From Qipengyuania algicida (GTDB lineage: Bacteria > Pseudomonadota > Alphaproteobacteria > Sphingomonadales > Sphingomonadaceae): a stretch of DNA of 64,000 nucleotides. Where the stretch lies: contig NZ_WTYA01000001.1 of the NCBI RefSeq assembly GCF_009828025.1, positions 1 to 64,000 on the forward strand, read 5' to 3'. This document shows, in pieces, positions 7,199 to 17,338 of this stretch (position 1 is the stretch's first letter; each line of letters starts with the position of its first letter). The notes beneath the pieces were generated by a model, which saw only the letters and a list, made by a program, of their open reading frames with translations, searched no databases and had not been told where the DNA came from. A program made the translations under genes and the position numbers.

Positions 7199-8079
7199 GG
7201 GTTTCTCCATCTGGCGAAGATCGCGGTTGGAAGGATCCGCCCACCGCCCTCCTCGCGCACCGCCAGATCGCCGTGTTCGACAACACCCGGCAAGCCTTCG
7301 AACAGTTCGGCCAGCAATCCGCCCAGCGCGAGGCTGCTCATGCGCACGGCATAGACGGTGAGGAACAGGAAGCGACTGTCGGCATCGAGCAGCTGGCGGC
7401 AATCGGAGACCAGCGGTGCCAGCCCTTCCTCGATCCGCCAGAATTCACCCTTCGGCCCGCGGCCGAACTTGGGCGGGTCCAGGATGATCCCGTCATAGCG
7501 CCGCTCACGCCGCACCTCGCGCGCGGCGAATTTCGCCGCATCGTCGGTCAGCCAGCGGATCGGCGCATCCCCAAGACCCGACAGCGCGGCATTGTCGCGC
7601 GCCTGCGCCACTGATTTCTTCGAGGCATCGACATGGGTAACCCGCCCGAACGGACTTAGCGCGAGCGAACCGACGCCGGTATAGCCGAACAGGTTGAGCG
7701 CTTCGGCTTCTGTACGTCCCGCAAGTTGTTCACCCATCCACTCCCACACCGGCGCCATGTCGGGAAAGAACGCCAGATGGCGGAAGGGCGTGCATTGGGC
7801 GGTAAAGCGCGTGTGCTGCCAACCCAGCTCCCAGCCTTCCTCAGGCACGGGTCGCGTGAATTGCCAGCGACCGCCGCCGTCCTCGTCCGACGCGGGGACG
7901 AATTCGCCATCCGCCTCCCACTCGGCCTCGCGCGGCGTCCACAGCGCTTGCGCTTCGGGGCGGATGAAGCAGTGGGAGCCATAGCGTTCGAGCTTGCGAC
8001 CATGGCCACTGTCGAGCAAACCATAGTCGGACCAGCCATCGCCGACCATCAGCCGCGGTTCGGGACGAAACTCAGCCAT
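7195..8079 (-). CDS. Class I SAM-dependent methyltransferase, RlmI-like
   Basis: A 294-residue protein. Motif I appears as LNLFGYTGVGSLAL near residue 138, an acidic motif II follows (VTHVDASKKSV), and the DPPKFGRGPKGEFW element near 199 is typical of the RlmI/YccW group that makes m5C in 23S rRNA. It lacks the N-terminal PUA domain of RlmI, so the exact target is uncertain. Its start overlaps the thrC stop by one base (TGATG) and its stop overlaps the TMEM175 start. Confidence 0.85.
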   Translation of the reverse strand: MAEFRPEPRLMVGDGWSDYGLLDSGHGRKLERYGSHCFIRPEAQALWTPREAEWEADGEFVPASDEDGGGRWQFTRPVPEEGWELGWQHTRFTAQCTPFRHLAFFPDMAPVWEWMGEQLAGRTEAEALNLFGYTGVGSLALSPFGRVTHVDASKKSVAQARDNAALSGLGDAPIRWLTDDAAKFAAREVRRERRYDGIILDPPKFGRGPKGEFWRIEEGLAPLVSDCRQLLDADSRFLFLTVYAVRMSSLALGGLLAELFEGLPGVVEHGDLAVREEGGGRILPTAIFARWRNP

Positions 8080-9482
8080 CAGGCGCGATAGATTGCGGTA
8101 TCGAGCACGAATTTGCGCACGTCTTCATAACCACCGGACAGGGATGTGAAGCGCTCTTCGCGAGCGAAAATATCGCCAACACGCGGCGGCAGCGACGGGC
8201 GATATCCGGTCGCGCGTTCAACCGCATCGCGAAACTTCGCGGGATGAGCAGTGGCAAGCGTCACCACCGGCACATCATTGGACCATTCGAGCATACGCGC
8301 GGCGTGGAGGCCGACTGCAGTATGCGGGTCGATCGCCTCGCAATCGCACTCCTCCCATGCCCATCGCATGGCCTGCGCCATGTCGTCGGCATCGGCCCTC
8401 GCCGTGCAGAACAATGCGGATGCGCCATCGCGCTGGGCGTTGGTGAGCCGCATCGCTCTCGTCTGTTCGAATCCTGCCATCTGCGCGGCAAGCGCCGCGC
8501 CGTCGCGGTCGCCGAGATCAAACAGCAGGCGTTCGAAATTGGAACTGACCTGGATATCCATCGAAGGCGCTGCAGTGGGCGTTACCGTCCCGGCGGAATA
8601 ATCGCCATCCGACAGCGCGCGGAACAGGATGTCGTTGATATTGGTCGCCACCACCAGCCGCTCGATCGGCAATCCCATCTGCGCGGCGACATAGCCCGCA
8701 AATACGTCGCCGAAATTGCCGGTCGGCACGCTGAAGGCAATTTTGCGCTCGGGCGCGCCCAATTGCAGCGCGGCAGCGAAGTAGTAGACGACCTGCGCCA
8801 TCAGTCGCGCCCAATTGATCGAATTGACTGCGCCGATGTTGATTGCCGATGTAACGTCGCGATCCGAGAAAAGCCGCTTCACCATTGCCTGTGCAGTGTC
8901 GAAATCACCATCGATCGCGACATTGTGGACGTTGGGAGCAAGTACGGTGGTCATTTGCACGCGCTGCACGTCGCTGACGCGGCCCGCGGGATGAAGCATG
9001 AAAATCTCGACCCGGTCGCGGTTGGCCAGCGCGTCGATCGCCGCGGAACCCGTATCGCCGCTGGTCGCGCCGACCACAGTCAGCGCTCTGTCCTCTAGCG
9101 CGAGGAATTCCTCGAACAGCAGCCCGAGCAATTGCAGAGCAACGTCCTTGAACGCCAGCGTCGGCCCATGGAACAGTTCGAGCAGCCAGTTGCGCTCGTC
9201 GAGCTGGGTCAGCGGTGTCACCGCGACATGGGCGAACCGGCCATAGGCTTCCTCGCACAATTCCTGCAACCGCTCGGGCGTAAGGCAGTCGCCCACAAAC
9301 GGCTGCATGATGCGCGCGGCCAGCGTCGCATAGGGCAGGCCACGGAGCGCTGCTATCTCCTCATGCGAGAAGCGCGGCCACTGTTCGGGCACGAACAGGC
9401 CGCCATCGGGTGCGAGACCAGCAAGCGTGACGCCAGCGAAATCGAGCGCCGGGGCGCTTCCACGGGTTGAAACGTAGCGCAT
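8079..9482 (-). CDS. thrC: Threonine synthase
   Basis: A 467-residue PLP enzyme of the longer ThrC class, converting O-phosphohomoserine to threonine. The N terminus MRYVSTRGSAPALDF is typical. FKDVALQLLG near residue 110 contains the PLP-binding lysine, and GATSGDTGSAAIDAL near 138 is the phosphate/PLP loop. It heads the overlapped minus-strand operon ending at moaE and lies just downstream of the SURF1 gene, an arrangement common in sphingomonads. Confidence 0.97.
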   Translation of the reverse strand: MRYVSTRGSAPALDFAGVTLAGLAPDGGLFVPEQWPRFSHEEIAALRGLPYATLAARIMQPFVGDCLTPERLQELCEEAYGRFAHVAVTPLTQLDERNWLLELFHGPTLAFKDVALQLLGLLFEEFLALEDRALTVVGATSGDTGSAAIDALANRDRVEIFMLHPAGRVSDVQRVQMTTVLAPNVHNVAIDGDFDTAQAMVKRLFSDRDVTSAINIGAVNSINWARLMAQVVYYFAAALQLGAPERKIAFSVPTGNFGDVFAGYVAAQMGLPIERLVVATNINDILFRALSDGDYSAGTVTPTAAPSMDIQVSSNFERLLFDLGDRDGAALAAQMAGFEQTRAMRLTNAQRDGASALFCTARADADDMAQAMRWAWEECDCEAIDPHTAVGLHAARMLEWSNDVPVVTLATAHPAKFRDAVERATGYRPSLPPRVGDIFAREERFTSLSGGYEDVRKFVLDTAIYRA

Positions 9483-9532
9483 AGGCTGTGGCGGTTAGCC
9501 GCGCGCGCACGATGCGGCAAGCTAGCGCGGCT

Positions 9533-10168
9533 TCACTGCAGTGAAGCCGATCTCCATCGCTTGCGGAGAGCCAGCACGTAGATCACCACCGCTGTGAGTG
9601 CAAAACCGAACCATTGGACCATATAAGACCAGGAACTATTCGGCTCGTCGCCCGGATCGGGCTGGCGCGAGGCGGTGAGGCCTGGCGCGGGGATTTCCGC
9701 CACGATCATCAGTTTCTGGCTGGCGGGTCTGAACGCCAGCTTCTCCCACACGCCGCGTGTATCGGGCTGCCGCAGAGTATGACCTGTGACCGCACCGCCG
9801 CTCCAGTCAACCGCATCGTCAGGTGCGAAAGTCATCCCCATGTCCACCTTGAAGGTCGCGCTTCCGGTGGGTTCGGCACAGGTCGCGATATGGCGCCATC
9901 CGGTTCGGTCATCGACCGAACGACCAACGCGGGTTGTCCATCCCACAACGCGCGCGCATTGTGCCTTGACCTTGCGGTATAACAGGCTCGCATCGGCGGG
10001 ATGGGCATAGGGGTAAGCGAGGGGCGGAAGGTGCTCGCGCGCGATCATCTGACGTTTCATTGCGTCGCGCTCCTCAGCCCGGCCCCACTGCCAGAAACCG
10101 AGCGCGACCATGATCGCTGCGGCGATGCCCACCAGCAGCGTCGGTATGATCGGTATGCGTCTTGTCAT
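9533..10168 (-). CDS. SURF1 family cytochrome oxidase assembly protein
   Basis: A 211-residue protein with the SURF1 layout: an N-terminal membrane helix (about residues 8-27), a periplasmic beta-rich domain, and a second helix near the C terminus (about 182-200) followed by a basic tail. SURF1 proteins help insert heme a into subunit I. Its ATG overlaps the DUF983 stop as ATGA, at the end of the oxidase operon, as expected for this role. Confidence 0.9.
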   Translation of the reverse strand: MTRRIPIIPTLLVGIAAAIMVALGFWQWGRAEERDAMKRQMIAREHLPPLAYPYAHPADASLLYRKVKAQCARVVGWTTRVGRSVDDRTGWRHIATCAEPTGSATFKVDMGMTFAPDDAVDWSGGAVTGHTLRQPDTRGVWEKLAFRPASQKLMIVAEIPAPGLTASRQPDPGDEPNSSWSYMVQWFGFALTAVVIYVLALRKRWRSASLQ

Positions 10169-10554
10169 TCCTCGCGCTGGCCTGCCTCGCGCGCTTTGTT
10201 CTGATATTCACTGGCCAGCAGCGCGCCCTTGGCGAAGCGCAGCCCAGCCAGCACCATTGCCGTGCTGATCGGCACCCACAGCAATATATGCACCCAGAAT
10301 GGCGGATCGGCAGAAACCTGCAGCCAGACGGCCAGTCCGACCACGATCGCGCCGACGATCAGGATCAGGAATGCAGCCGGCCCGTCACCGACATTGAAGC
10401 GCGCGAAGTCGAGGCCGCAAACCCGGCAACGTGGGGCGAAACGCACGATACCATTGAACAGCGTGCGCGATCCGCATTTGGGGCACAGACCCAAAAGGGC
10501 AGCCTCCCCGATGGCAGGCTGACCCTTGTCTGGTTCCGGCGCTTCGGAACTCAT
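10165..10554 (-). CDS. DUF983 zinc-ribbon membrane protein
   Basis: A 129-residue protein with an N-terminal four-cysteine cluster (CPKCGSRTLF then CRVCGLDF) followed by two membrane helices, the DUF983 arrangement. DUF983 genes sit within cox operons of alphaproteobacteria, and a role in oxidase assembly is presumed but not proven. The frame is open to 10707, but the ATG at 10554 shares one base with the ctaE stop (TGATG), which decides the start. Confidence 0.88.
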   Translation of the reverse strand: MSSEAPEPDKGQPAIGEAALLGLCPKCGSRTLFNGIVRFAPRCRVCGLDFARFNVGDGPAAFLILIVGAIVVGLAVWLQVSADPPFWVHILLWVPISTAMVLAGLRFAKGALLASEYQNKAREAGQREE

Positions 10555-11375
10555 CAGTGGTAATGCGCGCCCCAGCCGCCCCAGACATAGACGACCACGA
10601 ACAGGAACAGCCACACCACGTCGACGAAGTGCCAGTACCACGCCGCCGCTTCGAAACCGAAATGATGGCGCGGGGTGAAGTGGCCGAGATAGACCCGACG
10701 CAGGCACACGATCAGGAAAATCGTACCGACGATCACGTGGAAGCCGTGGAAGCCGGTCGCCATGTAGAACGCCGAGCCATAGGTGTTCTGCCCGAAGGCG
10801 AACGGCGCGTGCATGTATTCATAGGCCTGGAAGAAGGAGAAAAAGAGGCCGAGGATAATCGTGAGCCACAGGCCCTTCTTGAGCCCTTCACGATCGCCAT
10901 GGATGAGGCAGTGATGCGCCCAGGTGACGGTTGTGCCCGAACACAGCAGGATCAACGTGTTGAGCAGCGGCAGGGCGAACGGGTCCATGACCGCCTCGAT
11001 CGCCTTGGGTGGCCATTGCCCGCCGATGACATCCGACAGTTGCGAGGGGAACAGCGCAAAATCGAACCAGCTCCAGAACCAGCCAACGAAGAACATCACT
11101 TCGGACGCGATGAACAGGATCATGCCGTAGCGCAGGTGAAGTTGCACGACAGGCGTGTGATCGCCCTGCTGTGCTTCGTGCACGATCTTGGAAAACCAAG
11201 CGAAGAAGGTCGCGATCAGGCCGGCGATACCGATACCCAGGAAAATATGCGCGCCCGACAATCCGTGGAAGCTCAGCGCCATGCCGCTGGTGAACATCAA
11301 TGCGGAAAAGGCCGCGACCAGCGGCCAGATATCAGGTGCGAGAATGTGATAATCGTGGTTCTTGGCGCCAGACAT
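10554..11375 (-). CDS. ctaE: Cytochrome c oxidase subunit III
   Basis: A seven-helix subunit III of 273 residues. It starts MSGAKNHDYHILAPDIWPL and carries the family sequences HLRYGMILFIASEVMFF and HGFHVIVGTIFL; the end has HFVDVVWLFLFVVVYVWGG. Subunit III stabilises the aa3 core and its proton uptake. An in-frame ATG at 11390 is possible, but 11375 gives the usual N terminus. Downstream genes DUF983 and SURF1 are overlapped or coupled. Confidence 0.97.
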   Translation of the reverse strand: MSGAKNHDYHILAPDIWPLVAAFSALMFTSGMALSFHGLSGAHIFLGIGIAGLIATFFAWFSKIVHEAQQGDHTPVVQLHLRYGMILFIASEVMFFVGWFWSWFDFALFPSQLSDVIGGQWPPKAIEAVMDPFALPLLNTLILLCSGTTVTWAHHCLIHGDREGLKKGLWLTIILGLFFSFFQAYEYMHAPFAFGQNTYGSAFYMATGFHGFHVIVGTIFLIVCLRRVYLGHFTPRHHFGFEAAAWYWHFVDVVWLFLFVVVYVWGGWGAHYH

Positions 11376-11484
11376 TATGCTTTCCCTCAAAAATCCTCAG
11401 TCTGCCCTTTAATGGGCACAGCCTTGCGGGTCTAGGCACTAGTGCGATCAATTCCCATCCGCGTTGCCCCCGCACCTCAATCGT

Positions 11485-12063
11485 TTATTCGGCCCCGTTT
11501 TTGGCTACGTGGAAGGTATAGGACAGGGTGATCTGCTGAACCCCCTTCATATCCGGGTCCTTCAGCGCCTTGGGATCGACGTAATAGAGCACAGGCATCC
11601 GCACTTCCTGATGCGGCTGGAGTGTTTGCTCGGTAAAACAGAAGCACTGAATTTTGTTGAAATAGGCGCCAGCCTGGTCTGGCTCGACGTTATAAGTCGC
11701 ACGGCCCGTGACCGGCTTGTCCGAATCATTGCGCGCGGTGAAGAACGCCATCGACCGTTCTCCGATCGCCACCGTCTGCGTCGATTGCAGCGGCTTGAAC
11801 GTCCAAGGCATTCCCCTGTCCTTGCTGGCATCGAAACGGATCGACATCGTGCCCGCCCCCGCGCTCTCGGCCATCCGGGCAGCAAGGTCTGCATCCGCGC
11901 TTGTGGCGCGCTGGGTCGTCCCGGCAAACCCGGTCACCTGACAGAACATGCGGTAAAGTGGCACCGCCGCAAAACCGAGCGCGAGCATCGCCAGCGACGC
12001 CAATGCCGCCAGAAAGGCAATACGCTGGTTCTTGCCAAGACCAGAGATTGCCTTCAGCGTCAT
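11485..12063 (-). CDS. ctaG: Cytochrome c oxidase assembly protein CtaG (Cox11 family)
   Basis: A 192-residue Cox11/CtaG protein. It has one N-terminal membrane helix (about residues 15-35) ending VPLYRMFCQVTGFAGTTQ, and a periplasmic Ig-like domain with the copper-binding motif KIQCFCFTEQ near residue 143. It delivers copper to the CuB site of subunit I. It is coupled to the small upstream membrane protein by an ATGA overlap. Confidence 0.96.
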   Translation of the reverse strand: MTLKAISGLGKNQRIAFLAALASLAMLALGFAAVPLYRMFCQVTGFAGTTQRATSADADLAARMAESAGAGTMSIRFDASKDRGMPWTFKPLQSTQTVAIGERSMAFFTARNDSDKPVTGRATYNVEPDQAGAYFNKIQCFCFTEQTLQPHQEVRMPVLYYVDPKALKDPDMKGVQQITLSYTFHVAKNGAE

Positions 12064-12185
12064 CCGTGGGTCTTCACCAGCGTGATGACGTAAAACAGCG
12101 CGACAAAGAACAAGAGCACCAGCGCAAGCGCCAGATTGCGCGCCTTTTGACGTCGCCGGATTTCCGCTTCTTCTTCAGGCGTCAT
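12060..12185 (-). CDS. 41-residue single-helix membrane protein in the cox operon
   Basis: A tiny gene whose product starts [17 protein letters not shown] and continues with one membrane helix (about residues 17-36). Its ATG overlaps the ctaB stop as ATGA and its stop overlaps the ctaG start as ATGA, so it is very likely translated. Similar short proteins, sometimes called CoxF or CcoQ-like, occur at this place in alphaproteobacterial cox operons. A role in oxidase assembly or stability is inferred from position only. Confidence 0.8.
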   Translation of the reverse strand: MTPEEEAEIRRRQKARNLALALVLLFFVALFYVITLVKTHG

Positions 12186-13099
12186 GCGATAATTCCATTT
12201 ACAGTCAGGACGTGGTCGACCACCAGCGCGCCGAAAAGAGCGAAGAGATACAGGATGCTGAAGGCGAACAGCCGCTTCTCCGGTTTCATCGCATCGCCGT
12301 CCGTCGACCTGCGAAACGCCACGGGCACCGACAGTACGAGGAAGGCCAGCGAAAGCGCGATTGCGCTGGCGCCGTAGAACCAACCCGTCCCACCAATCAC
12401 CCACGGCGCAGCTGCGATCGGCAGCAGCAGGATGCAGTAGGCGAGGATCTGGCGGCGGGTTGACGCTTCGCCGCGCACCACCGGCATCATCGGTATGCCT
12501 GCCTTGGCGTAGTCGGTTTTCACGAACAGAGCCAGCGCCCAGAAATGCGGCGGGGTCCAGAAGAAGATGATCGCGAACAGCAACAGCGGCATGGCCGTTA
12601 TGTGCCCGGTCACCGCGACCCAGCCGATCAGCGGGGGAAACGCCCCCGCACCCCCACCAATGACGATATTCTGTGGCGTGCGCGGCTTGAGCCAGATGGT
12701 GTAGACGACAGCATAATAAATGATCGAAATCGCCAGCAGTCCCGCAGCCAACCAGTGCACCGCCAGCCCCATCACGCCGACCGAGGCGCAAGACAGCGCG
12801 ATCCCGAAATCGCGCGCGTCCTGCCGCTTCAACCGGCCGCTTGGCAGCGGACGCGAGGCGGTGCGGCGCATGTTCGCGTCGATATCGGCTTCCCACCACA
12901 TGTTCAGCGCAGCCGCCCCACCCGCGCCCATGGCGATGCACAGGATCGCGGCGAATCCGAGCACAGGATGGATATGGCCCGGCGCCGCCAACAGGCCGCA
13001 CAGCCCGCTGAAGATCACCAGGCTCATCACGCGCGGCTTGGTCAGCGCGTAGAAGTCGCGCCAGTCCGCCGGGAGCTGGAGGGGTTGCGTGTCACTCAT
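12182..13099 (-). CDS. ctaB: Protoheme IX farnesyltransferase (heme O synthase)
   Basis: A 305-residue UbiA-family prenyltransferase with about nine membrane helices. The Asp-rich catalytic motif [15 protein letters not shown] and the [11 protein letters not shown] second motif are visible. It attaches farnesyl to heme b, the first step towards heme a. The frame is open to 13225, but [10 protein letters not shown] at 13099 gives the family length. It lies after the alpha/beta hydrolase gene and is coupled to the 41-residue gene. Confidence 0.96.
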   Translation of the reverse strand: MSDTQPLQLPADWRDFYALTKPRVMSLVIFSGLCGLLAAPGHIHPVLGFAAILCIAMGAGGAAALNMWWEADIDANMRRTASRPLPSGRLKRQDARDFGIALSCASVGVMGLAVHWLAAGLLAISIIYYAVVYTIWLKPRTPQNIVIGGGAGAFPPLIGWVAVTGHITAMPLLLFAIIFFWTPPHFWALALFVKTDYAKAGIPMMPVVRGEASTRRQILAYCILLLPIAAAPWVIGGTGWFYGASAIALSLAFLVLSVPVAFRRSTDGDAMKPEKRLFAFSILYLFALFGALVVDHVLTVNGIIA

Positions 13100-13149
13100 C
13101 GAATCACATGGGGTATAGGCGGCCCGGGTCATCGGCGGAAGGGCGGCGC

Positions 13150-14121
13150 TCACAAACCCGCCACCCAGTCGAGCAGCAGGCGATTGACCGCCTCTGGCCT
13201 TTCCTGCTGCGTCCAGTGTCCGCATCCGGGCAATATATGCCCTTCGACCTGCGGCGCGAACAGTCGCATCATGCCGACGGGGTCCTCTACGGCACCGAAC
13301 AAGGTCGTCGCCGGATCGCGATCGCCGCCGATGAACAGGCTAGGCTGTTGGATCAACTTGCCCGCGAAATTTCGCAACCATTTGAAATCGCGTTCGTGGT
13401 TACGATAGCGGTTCAATGGGCCACGAAAGCCGGACACCTTAAACTCAGCCTCGTAGAAATCGAGGTCGGCCTCGGTGAGCCATGGCATCGAGACCGGCTC
13501 AGGCAGCCCTTCTAGAAACGTCGCGCCCAGTGGCTTGTCCCAGTAATTGCCTTGCGGCACATCGCCCGAAATCGAATACATCATCGTTTCGACGAAGCGG
13601 CGCGGATCGGGCTCGGCTTCGGCCTCCGCCACGCCGGGTTCCTGGAAATATTCCTGATAGAAGAACCGGCCCTTCGCCGTGAAATGTTCGCGGAAGGTCT
13701 CGGTGAACGGGCGGCTCGGCACACCGGCGAAAGGCACTGAGAGCCCCGCGACGGCGCGGAACCGGTCTGGGTTAGTCAGCGCCGAATTCCACACGATCGG
13801 CGCCCCCCAGTCATGCCCGACAAGAATTGCCGGGGCATCGGGCTGCAACTGTTTGGCCAGTTCGACCAGATCGCCGACAATATGCTCCATCGCATAGGCA
13901 TCGACCGGATGGGGTTTGTCCGATTGGCCGTAGCCGCGCACGTCGATGGCACAGGCGGTGTATCCGGCATCAGCCAGCGGGCCCAGCTGGTGGCGCCAGC
14001 TGTACCAGCTCTCGGGAAACCCGTGGACGAGAATCACGAGTTCGCCGTCGCCGCTGGCTGGTCGTTCGATCGCGCAATTGAGCGTTATCTCGCCACAGTC
14101 GACCCGCTCCATTTCGGGCAT
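13150..14121 (-). CDS. Alpha/beta hydrolase, epoxide-hydrolase-like
   Basis: A 323-residue alpha/beta hydrolase. [11 protein letters not shown] near residue 33 is the oxyanion-hole motif, VGHDWGAPI near 100 carries the nucleophilic Asp typical of epoxide hydrolases and dehalogenases, GGDRDPAT near 265 probably supplies the acid, and [11 protein letters not shown] the catalytic His. It is not a known oxidase component, yet it lies between ctaD and ctaB on the same strand, 50 bases before ctaB. The terminator after ctaD suggests it is mainly transcribed from its own promoter. Confidence 0.88.
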   Translation of the reverse strand: MPEMERVDCGEITLNCAIERPASGDGELVILVHGFPESWYSWRHQLGPLADAGYTACAIDVRGYGQSDKPHPVDAYAMEHIVGDLVELAKQLQPDAPAILVGHDWGAPIVWNSALTNPDRFRAVAGLSVPFAGVPSRPFTETFREHFTAKGRFFYQEYFQEPGVAEAEAEPDPRRFVETMMYSISGDVPQGNYWDKPLGATFLEGLPEPVSMPWLTEADLDFYEAEFKVSGFRGPLNRYRNHERDFKWLRNFAGKLIQQPSLFIGGDRDPATTLFGAVEDPVGMMRLFAPQVEGHILPGCGHWTQQERPEAVNRLLLDWVAGL

Positions 14122-14146
14122 TGTATTCCCCTCCCATTCTCAAGCA

Positions 14147-14177
14147 AAAGACCGGCTCCTTCGCAGGAACCGGTCTT
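14147..14177 (-). terminator. Rho-independent terminator after ctaD
   Basis: AAGACCGG-TCC pairs with GGA-CCGGTCTT around a TTCG-containing loop. Read on the minus strand, it ends in CTTTTGCTT about 50 bases after the ctaD stop. It separates ctaC-ctaD from the hydrolase-ctaB part, perhaps partially. Confidence 0.75.
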
Positions 14178-14225
14178 GAGCTTGTGTTTTAAACCGCCGA
14201 GCCAATGAAGTCCCGGTCCGCCCGG

Positions 14226-15959
14226 TCAGGCCGTCGCTGCGCGATCGGCAGCTGGACGATGATCGTGGTAGTCCTGATCCTCGTCGATCACCGGCAGCGT
14301 TTCGAACTGATGGTACGGCGGCGGGCTCGATAGCGTCCATTCGAGCGTTGTCGCACCCGGACCCCAGGGGTTGGCCGGAGCCTTCTTGCCCGCGGTAAAG
14401 GCATAAATCATGTTGACGACCCAGATACCCATCGAGGACGCCATGACCATGTAGCCGATCGAGGCGAAGTGGTTCCAGTATTCAAACGCCGGGGTGTAGT
14501 CCGGGATACGGCGCGGCATTCCGTCCATGCCGAGGAAGTGCATCGGGAAGAAGATCATGTTCACGCCGACGAAGAACACCCAGAAATGTGCGTGGGCGAG
14601 GAATTCGGAGTGCATCTTCCCGCTCATCTTCGGGAACCAGTAGTAGAAACCGGCGAACAGTGAGAACACCGCGCCCATCGACAGCACGTAGTGGAAGTGC
14701 GCGACGACGAAATAGGTGTCCTGCATGTAGTCATCGAGCCCGCCATTGGCGAGATAGACGCCGGTGACGCCGCCCACGGTGAACAGGAAGATCATGCCGA
14801 TCGCCCAGACCATCGGGCTCTTGAACTCGATCGAGCCGCCCCACATTGTGGCGATCCAGCTGAAGATCTTGACGCCTGTCGGGACCGCAATGACCATCGT
14901 CGCGGCGGTAAAATACATCTTCACGTCGACGCTCAGGCCGGTGGTGTACATGTGGTGCGCCCACACGATGAAGCCCACCACGCCGATCGCGACCATCGCA
15001 TAAGCCATGCCGAGATAACCAAACACCGGCTTCTTGGAGAATGTCGCGACGATCTGGCTGATCATGCCGAAGCCCGGTAGGATCATGATGTAGACTTCAG
15101 GGTGACCGAAGAACCAGAACAGGTGCTGATAGAGCACCGGATCGCCGCCGCCAGCCGCTTCGAAGAAAGTCGTGCCGAAGTTACGGTCGGTGATCAGCAT
15201 GGTGATTGCCGCAGCGAGCACTGGCAGCGCCAGCAGCAGCAGGAAAGCGGTGACGAGGATCGACCACACGAACAGCGGCATCTTGTGCAGCGTCATGCCA
15301 GGCGCGCGCATGTTGAAGATGGTGGTGATGAAGTTGATCGCACCAAGGATCGATGCAGCACCCGCAAGGTGGAGCGAGAAGATGGCGAAGTCGACCGCCG
15401 GTCCGGGCGATCCCGAGGTCGAGAGCGGTGCGTAAACGGTCCAGCCGGTACCCGCGCCATCGCCCGTTCCGCCGGGGAAGAACATCGAGGCCATCAGGCT
15501 GCAGAAACCCGCCACAGTCAACCAGAACGACACATTGTTCATCCGCGGGAAGGCCATGTCTGGCGCGCCGATCATGATCGGGACGAACCAGTTGCCGAAG
15601 CCGCCGATCATCGCTGGCATGACGAGGAAGAACACCATGATCATGCCGTGGGCGGTGATCAGAACGTTCCACATATGCATGTTGGTGACGAAATTGGCCT
15701 CGCCGCCCATCAGATTTACCCAGAAACCGAGGTACTGGATCCCCGGATGCATCAGCTCCATGCGCATGATGCCGGAAATCCCGCCACCGATCAGACCCGC
15801 GCAGATAGCGAAGATCAGATAGAGCGTTCCGATATCCTTGTGATTGGTCGACATGAACCAGCGAGCGAAGAAGCCCGGCTTGTGGTCGGCGTCGTGTTCA
15901 TGCCCGTGATCGGCGCCAGCAGCGTCATGGGCCTGGAAATGGTCGGCGGTGGTGGCCAT
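14226..15959 (-). CDS. ctaD: Cytochrome c oxidase subunit I (aa3 type)
   Basis: A 577-residue, twelve-helix heme-copper oxidase subunit. Visible ligands and motifs are [16 protein letters not shown] (heme a His), [17 protein letters not shown] (CuB His and crosslinked Tyr), WAHHMYTTG (CuB His pair) and [13 protein letters not shown] (heme a3/a His). The glutamate in the HPEVY context marks an A-type oxidase. A His/Asp-rich N terminus precedes helix 1. It follows ctaC by about 30 bases and is followed by a terminator. Confidence 0.98.
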   Translation of the reverse strand: MATTADHFQAHDAAGADHGHEHDADHKPGFFARWFMSTNHKDIGTLYLIFAICAGLIGGGISGIMRMELMHPGIQYLGFWVNLMGGEANFVTNMHMWNVLITAHGMIMVFFLVMPAMIGGFGNWFVPIMIGAPDMAFPRMNNVSFWLTVAGFCSLMASMFFPGGTGDGAGTGWTVYAPLSTSGSPGPAVDFAIFSLHLAGAASILGAINFITTIFNMRAPGMTLHKMPLFVWSILVTAFLLLLALPVLAAAITMLITDRNFGTTFFEAAGGGDPVLYQHLFWFFGHPEVYIMILPGFGMISQIVATFSKKPVFGYLGMAYAMVAIGVVGFIVWAHHMYTTGLSVDVKMYFTAATMVIAVPTGVKIFSWIATMWGGSIEFKSPMVWAIGMIFLFTVGGVTGVYLANGGLDDYMQDTYFVVAHFHYVLSMGAVFSLFAGFYYWFPKMSGKMHSEFLAHAHFWVFFVGVNMIFFPMHFLGMDGMPRRIPDYTPAFEYWNHFASIGYMVMASSMGIWVVNMIYAFTAGKKAPANPWGPGATTLEWTLSSPPPYHQFETLPVIDEDQDYHDHRPAADRAATA

Positions 15960-15990
15960 GTTTCGGTCTCTTCCTACGCTAAGCGGGAAA

Positions 15991-17127
15991 TCAGGCGGTG
16001 GTTGCCGGGGTCGGCGTCACCGGTGCGACGGGTGCAGCACCCTCGGCGGGCTTGTCTGATGGCGTTGCTTCAGGAGCAGCAGCCGCGTCGGCAGGTTGCG
16101 CCGATGCATCGGAACCGCCAGTCTTCTTCATATGACCGCCTTGCAGGGCAACCCATTGACGCCACTTGTCCATCGGGACCGCCTCGATCGCGATCGGCAT
16201 GAATCCATGCTTGGCGCCGCAAAGTTCGGAGCACTGGCCGTAATAGACGCCGGGCTCGTCGATCTGGAGCATTCGCTCGTTGAGGCGGCCCGGAATGGCG
16301 TCGAGCTTGAACCACAGGCTTGGCACGGCGAAGGAATGGATCACGTCCGCGCCGGTCGTCTGGATGCGCAGCGGAACGCCTACCGGCACCACAAGGCGAT
16401 TATCGACCTCGAGATGGTTAGGGCCATCCCACGGCTTTGTGCCATCATAGCGCGTCCCGGCGTTGATTTCAGGTTCACCGGGAACATTGAGCATCTTGGA
16501 GACGACCTCCACCCCGTTGTCGGGATAGGTGTAGTCCCAATACCACTGATAGCCTGTCGCCTTGATGGTGATAGCATCCTTGGGCGGCGATTCGTACTGT
16601 TTCGCCAACAGCTTGATCGACGGGATCGCGATGCCGACCAGGATCAGGACCGGCAACAGGGTCCACACGACTTCCAGCATGGTGTTGTGCGTGGTCTTGC
16701 TGGGCACGGGATTGCGGCCAGCGCGATAGCGAATCATCACCCACAGCAGCAGTGCGGCAACGAATACGCAGATGATTCCCATGATCCACATCATCGCGAC
16801 ATGGAAAGGATAGGCCATCCGGCCGACCGGCGAATATTGCTGCTGAACGTCGATTCCCGCCGGCTTGGGCATACCCTTGCCCGGTGTCGGCGTCATCGGC
16901 ACCCAACCGCCCTCGTCCGGATTGCCCGGTCCGGCGTCTTTCGCAGCAGCAGGCGTGGCCGCCGCAGGGGCCGCAGGGGCCGAAACGGTAGGCTGGGCCT
17001 TGGCTGCGGGCGCAGCGTCCTGCGCCATCACCGGCTTCACGGCGACGATCATCGCCAGCGCAAACAGGGAAACAATCAGGAACCTTACGGCCCATGAAAA
17101 GCTTTGATGCGGAGTGATTGTAAACAT
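15991..17127 (-). CDS. ctaC: Cytochrome c oxidase subunit II
   Basis: A 378-residue subunit II with signal peptide (cleavage probably after VMAQ), an Ala/Pro-rich linker, two membrane helices, and a periplasmic cupredoxin domain carrying the CuA ligands ([11 protein letters not shown], then [13 protein letters not shown]). YQWYWDY near residue 200 is the electron-entry aromatic cluster. A long Ala/Pro/Thr-rich tail follows the CuA domain. The ATG at 17127 is chosen because the signal peptide begins there. It is the first gene of the oxidase operon. Confidence 0.97.
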   Translation of the reverse strand: MFTITPHQSFSWAVRFLIVSLFALAMIVAVKPVMAQDAAPAAKAQPTVSAPAAPAAATPAAAKDAGPGNPDEGGWVPMTPTPGKGMPKPAGIDVQQQYSPVGRMAYPFHVAMMWIMGIICVFVAALLLWVMIRYRAGRNPVPSKTTHNTMLEVVWTLLPVLILVGIAIPSIKLLAKQYESPPKDAITIKATGYQWYWDYTYPDNGVEVVSKMLNVPGEPEINAGTRYDGTKPWDGPNHLEVDNRLVVPVGVPLRIQTTGADVIHSFAVPSLWFKLDAIPGRLNERMLQIDEPGVYYGQCSELCGAKHGFMPIAIEAVPMDKWRQWVALQGGHMKKTGGSDASAQPADAAAAPEATPSDKPAEGAAPVAPVTPTPATTA

Positions 17128-17338
17128 GCGGTCCCGTATTCTCGCTGTTACGGGCAGCAATGCCACCCCCTCTCATGCCGAGTCGAACCGGGCGATCGAT
17201 AATCCCCCAATTCAAATCGAACGTGCCGCCTATACGGCGCGATTGCGCAAGCCTCAAGCCACAGGTGTATTTTTTGCGCTGCTAAGGCTTTATCCCCTTG
17301 CGCCACGGCGACGGAGAGGCTTTGGCTGCCATCCGATT
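17128..17338. promoter_or_regulatory. Divergent promoter region between ctaC and pyrE
   Basis: This 211-base spacer lies between divergent operons and must contain both promoters. An AT-rich stretch at about 17267-17295 is the best place for a pyrE promoter. I see no defined operator. Confidence 0.4.
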
